The position numbers were made by a program, and so were the translations under genes. Shown piece by piece: positions 5,155 to 7,573 of a DNA stretch of 7,573 nucleotides (position 1 is the first letter of the stretch; each line of letters opens with the position of its first letter). The notes below the pieces were generated by a model that was not told the origin of the DNA, ran no database searches, and saw nothing but the letters and a program-made list of their open reading frames with translations. The stretch is taken from contig VBCS01000396.1 of NCBI GenBank assembly GCA_005888955.1, positions 1-7,573 of the forward strand, in the 5' to 3' direction. Origin of the DNA: Betaproteobacteria bacterium. GTDB lineage: Bacteria; Pseudomonadota; Gammaproteobacteria; Burkholderiales; Casimicrobiaceae.

Positions 5155-5970
5155 TCAATAGATTTTCGTAAAGTCACCGTGGCGGCCGAGGCCATTCTTG
5201 AATCGCGCGGCGCCCGCGGCGCCATCTTTGATTAACGCTTCACGGCCGTTGTACCACTCCTGTATCAGGGCATCGCGAACTGAGAGGCCCTGGCTCTTGA
5301 TTGCGGAGCGTCGGTCCGCGCGGACGCATACGGGCGGAAAGCATGCGATGTCCTGGGCCAGCTCTTCTGCCTTTGCACGTACTTCACCATTCGGCACGAG
5401 ATATTCGCAGAGCCCGATTCTGAGACATTCCTCTGCCGGAACCTTGCGTCCGGTCAGAATGATTTCGAGCGCCCGGCCCTGGCCGACGATGCGGGGCAGA
5501 CGGACAGTTCCGCCATCGATCAAAGGTACGCCCCAGCGCCGGCAGTAAACGCCAAAATAGGCATCTTCCTGCATCACCCTGAAATCACACCACAGCGCAA
5601 GCTCCATCCCACCCGCGACGGCAGGGCCGGCTACGGCCGCAATGACGGGTTTATCCAATTCGAGCCGCGATGGCCCCAGCGGACCACGCGGGATCTCGCC
5701 GCCATTGCCACGAGGTCCTGCGGGAGGAATATCCAGCTCCCCGAGCGGATGGCTCTGATCGAGCGTACTAACGTACTTCAAATCCCAGCCGGCACAGAAG
5801 GCGCCGCCTTCGCCATACAACACGGCGACGCGCGCCGCATCATCCGCATCGAACTCAAGAAATGCGCGGGTCAGCGCATCCGCGCTTTCCGGATCCATGG
5901 CGTTGCGGGCCTCCGGACGGTTGTGAATAACAGTCCAGACCGGTCCGCTCTTTTCGACTTTGACAGTCAT
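5155..5970 (-). CDS. Enoyl-CoA hydratase/isomerase (crotonase) family protein
   Basis: This 271-residue protein has the crotonase fold, which acts on acyl-CoA thioesters. Oxyanion-hole segments are AFCAGWDL (58-64) and AGPAVAGGMELALWCDF (114-130). E123 in GGMEL matches the first catalytic Glu of rat mitochondrial enoyl-CoA hydratase (E144). The second (E164) is not conserved: FGVYCRRWGVPL puts C143 there. Classical hydration is therefore doubtful, and isomerase, hydrolase or another crotonase reaction is possible. An insertion at about 70-100, rich in Pro and Gly, lies after the first oxyanion segment. Length is typical. The ATG has a good Shine-Dalgarno (GGGAGA, minus strand, 5983-5978) seven bases upstream. 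It is convergent with the GST gene and divergent from the DUF4124 gene. Nothing nearby indicates a specific fatty-acid or aromatic pathway. Confidence 0.88.
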   Translation of the reverse strand: MTVKVEKSGPVWTVIHNRPEARNAMDPESADALTRAFLEFDADDAARVAVLYGEGGAFCAGWDLKYVSTLDQSHPLGELDIPPAGPRGNGGEIPRGPLGPSRLELDKPVIAAVAGPAVAGGMELALWCDFRVMQEDAYFGVYCRRWGVPLIDGGTVRLPRIVGQGRALEIILTGRKVPAEECLRIGLCEYLVPNGEVRAKAEELAQDIACFPPVCVRADRRSAIKSQGLSVRDALIQEWYNGREALIKDGAAGAARFKNGLGRHGDFTKIY

Positions 5971-6010
5971 GCTGGTTCTCTCCCTCGGTTATCTCTTACT
6001 CGGCAATCGA

Positions 6011-6016
6011 AGTATA
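6011..6016 (-). promoter_or_regulatory. Possible -10 element for the crotonase gene
   Basis: On the minus strand these bases read TATACT, five of six matching the sigma70 -10 consensus, about 40 bases before the crotonase ATG. No good -35 is seen 16-18 bases upstream. The rest of the 123-base divergent gap shows no other recognisable site apart from the Shine-Dalgarno sequences. Confidence 0.2.
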
Positions 6017-6093
6017 GCGATTCAGCAGCCAGACGATTCCTGGACGGAAGACGGGGTCGGTGGCACTACACAACGCGGACGGAGCGGCCTACA

Positions 6094-6762
6094 ATGATTG
6101 CATCGGTCATCGGATCTCGAGTGATGCTCATACGTGTCCTCCGCGTGGTATTGCCGATCGCGCTCGGCGGCACCTTCGGGCTGCAACATGCTCATGCGGA
6201 CATCTACACGTGGGTCGATGCGTCCGGATCGATCAATGTCAGCAATCTCGCTCCTCCCGACGGCGCCCGCGTGACGAGCATCCTGCACGCGAGTACGCCA
6301 GCCGCGGCGGGCGACGAAACCGCCCGCGACGCGGCGCGTCAGGCGAAGACGCAGGCCCTGGAGGATCGCGTCCGACAGCTCGAGAACGAGGTCGAGCTGT
6401 CCAGGCGCGAAGTACCGCCGCCGGAGGAATACCGAGCCATCCCGGTGCCGCCGGTAGTGCAATACATCGTCGAGCCGCCGCCAGTATTCGCGCAGTACGC
6501 CATCAGCGAGCCCACGCTGGCGAATAACTGGTGCGATCCCAACGCGCTGAACTGCGGGCTTGCGTGGGCTCCGTGGTTCTATCCGGGGAGCGTTGTCGTG
6601 CTGCGCGCACCGACCTTCCAGCACTTCCGACGCCCACCCGGTAGACACGTCGGCACGCATGCGCCGATGCGCACTTCGCTGATCCCGCCGCTGGCCACGC
6701 CGGTGGTCCGGCCGCCACTCCCGCCACCGCTGCGCTCGCCCGCAAGTTTCCGCAGGGGCTGA
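6094..6762 (+). CDS. Exported DUF4124 domain protein with coiled coil and Pro-rich tail
   Basis: The 222-residue product has a signal peptide with hydrophobic core VLRVVLPIALGGTFGL (15-30) and a likely signal peptidase I site after A35 (HAHA|DIY). Residues 36 to about 62 (DIYTWVDASGSINVSNLAPP) are a DUF4124 domain, a short envelope-associated module of unknown function common in beta- and gammaproteobacteria. Residues about 76-105 are charged with spaced hydrophobics (QALEDRVRQLENEVELSRRE) and probably form a coiled coil. The rest is rich in Pro, with a Trp/Cys patch (C147, C154 in WCDPNALNCGLAW) that could form a disulfide, then a basic Pro-rich tail. The ATG at 6094 follows GGAG (6081-6084) by nine bases. 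An ATG at 6124 would give a shorter signal peptide and is a real alternative. The much longer frame upstream overlaps the divergent crotonase gene and is not coding. Location is probably periplasmic. Confidence 0.78.
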   Translation: MIASVIGSRVMLIRVLRVVLPIALGGTFGLQHAHADIYTWVDASGSINVSNLAPPDGARVTSILHASTPAAAGDETARDAARQAKTQALEDRVRQLENEVELSRREVPPPEEYRAIPVPPVVQYIVEPPPVFAQYAISEPTLANNWCDPNALNCGLAWAPWFYPGSVVVLRAPTFQHFRRPPGRHVGTHAPMRTSLIPPLATPVVRPPLPPPLRSPASFRRG

Positions 6763-6834
6763 AACGCGGGTCCCGGCAATCGCGGCGTTACGACGCCGAT
6801 CAGCCTCCTGCGGCCCAGCCGCAAGCAGATCACC

Positions 6835-7573
6835 GTGGCAGCAACGGCATCGGTTATCGGCACCGCGCCGGCGGTGGCGACGACTTTCGTCTACGTCTCG
6901 AACGCCGGGGATGGCGATATCGGCGTCTATCGGATGCTCGACTCGGGCGAGCTGCAGCCGAGCGCACGCATCAAGGCGGCGAGCACAGTCGGGCCGATGG
7001 CGGTGAGCCCCGATCGGCGCTTTCTGTATGCGGCGGCGCGGTCCAAGCCTTATACGGTGTACGTCTATTCGATCGACGGCGGCACGGGCGCGCTGACGCC
7101 GCTGTCGACCGCGCCGCTGGCAGAGAGCTTCCCCTACATCTCGCTCGACAAGACCGGGCGCTATCTGTTCGGTGCGTCGTACGGCGGACACGTGATCAGC
7201 GTCAACGCGGTTGGCAGCGACGGGAGTGTGGCCGCCGAGCCGCTGCAGGTGATTCCCGTGGGCCGCAACGCGCATTCGATCCGCGTCGACGCGAGCAACA
7301 AGTTCGTCTACGTCCCGACGCTAGGAAGCGATGCGATCTTCCTGTTCAACTTCGATGCGGAGACCGGCAAGCTCAGCTCGAACACGCCCTCGGTGTACCT
7401 GATGAAGGCGATGACGGGGCCGCGCCATTTCATCACGTCCGGCGACAACAAGTACGTCTACGTGCTGAGCGAACTACTGGGAACGGTGACGACCTTCGCG
7501 ATCGACGGCACGACCGGACTGCTCACCGAAGTGAGCACCGCGACCGGCCTGCCGCCCGACAGCAAGCTCGGAC
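6835..7573 (+). CDS. Lactonase-family seven-bladed beta-propeller protein, partial
   Basis: At least 246 residues are present and the frame continues past the right edge. Repeated blades are visible: TTFVYVSNAGDGDIGVYRM, then MAVSPDRRFLYAAAR, YISLDKTGRYLFGASYGG, IRVDASNKFVYVPTLGSDAI and FITSGDNKYVYVLSELLGTV. These units of D-x(3)-(K/R)-(F/Y)-(V/L)-Y are typical of the 6-phosphogluconolactonase (PF10282-type) and YncE-like propellers. Enzymes of this family hydrolyse 6-phosphogluconolactone; many secreted relatives have no known substrate. The start is uncertain. There is no in-frame ATG between the preceding stop (6762) and the first blade, so GTG 6835 is used here, with GTG 6874 as the other option. 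The frame upstream reads LRPSRKQITVAATASV then IGTAPAVA, a good basic-hydrophobic-AxA signal peptide, so the true start may be a non-standard codon at 6790-6808. It follows the DUF4124 gene in the same frame with no promoter seen. Confidence 0.8.
   Translation, partial: MAATASVIGTAPAVATTFVYVSNAGDGDIGVYRMLDSGELQPSARIKAASTVGPMAVSPDRRFLYAAARSKPYTVYVYSIDGGTGALTPLSTAPLAESFPYISLDKTGRYLFGASYGGHVISVNAVGSDGSVAAEPLQVIPVGRNAHSIRVDASNKFVYVPTLGSDAIFLFNFDAETGKLSSNTPSVYLMKAMTGPRHFITSGDNKYVYVLSELLGTVTTFAIDGTTGLLTEVSTATGLPPDSKLG

Noticed and set aside
5749..6093. An N-terminal extension of the DUF4124 frame
   Set aside because: It overlaps the divergent crotonase gene and would bury the signal peptide; the ATG at 6094 has a Shine-Dalgarno.
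6760..6834. Stop-codon readthrough joining the DUF4124 and beta-propeller frames, which share a frame
   Set aside because: The propeller has its own apparent signal peptide after the stop, so a fusion across the TGA would place a signal peptide inside a protein. The shared frame is probably coincidence.
6022..7275. A 417-codon antisense frame spanning the DUF4124 and beta-propeller genes
   Set aside because: Arg/His-rich with no domain; it crosses two real genes and the gap between them.

Overview
The window is GC-rich DNA with third codon positions that are mostly G or C. It looks like a proteobacterial chromosome, most likely beta- or gammaproteobacterial: it carries a secreted DUF4124-type protein, an OsmC/GST pair and a crotonase. 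No rRNA, tRNA, CRISPR array, transposase or integrase was seen. The organism assignment is inference from family content only.

Layout. Positions 1-579 hold no convincing intact gene. A minus-strand stretch (248-436) reads like the C-terminal end of a DUF3455-family protein, and a separate unrecognised minus-strand open frame runs off the left edge (1-173). Positions 580-3389 are a two-gene plus-strand unit. The first gene is a 532-residue fusion of an Fe(II)/2-oxoglutarate-dependent PhyH-type dioxygenase with two tandem cupin domains. Five bases later comes a 401-residue GT-B-fold glycosyltransferase. Positions 3390-3953 are mostly decayed: a 7-bp hairpin, an 11-bp inverted repeat pair, and the C-terminal end of a MOFRL-type glycerate 2-kinase broken by a frameshift in a CG-dinucleotide run. 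Positions 3954-5095 are a tight OsmC-family plus glutathione S-transferase operon with a 2-nt gap. It converges on a minus-strand enoyl-CoA hydratase/isomerase-family gene (5155-5970), which is divergent from an exported DUF4124 protein (6094-6762). The window ends inside a seven-bladed beta-propeller lactonase-like gene (from about 6835) that continues past the right edge.

How the genes may work together. The dioxygenase-cupin protein and the glycosyltransferase are almost certainly co-translated, which suggests an oxidative tailoring step tied to glycan or glycolipid assembly. This pair sits between two gene fragments, so it looks like an accessory insertion in a decaying stretch. OsmC and GST would act together in thiol-dependent peroxide or electrophile detoxification. 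The crotonase, DUF4124 and lactonase genes look like ordinary chromosomal genes with no clear link to the cassette.

The best candidate for something undescribed is the PhyH-cupin-cupin fusion with its partner glycosyltransferase. Its substrate cannot be read from the sequence.
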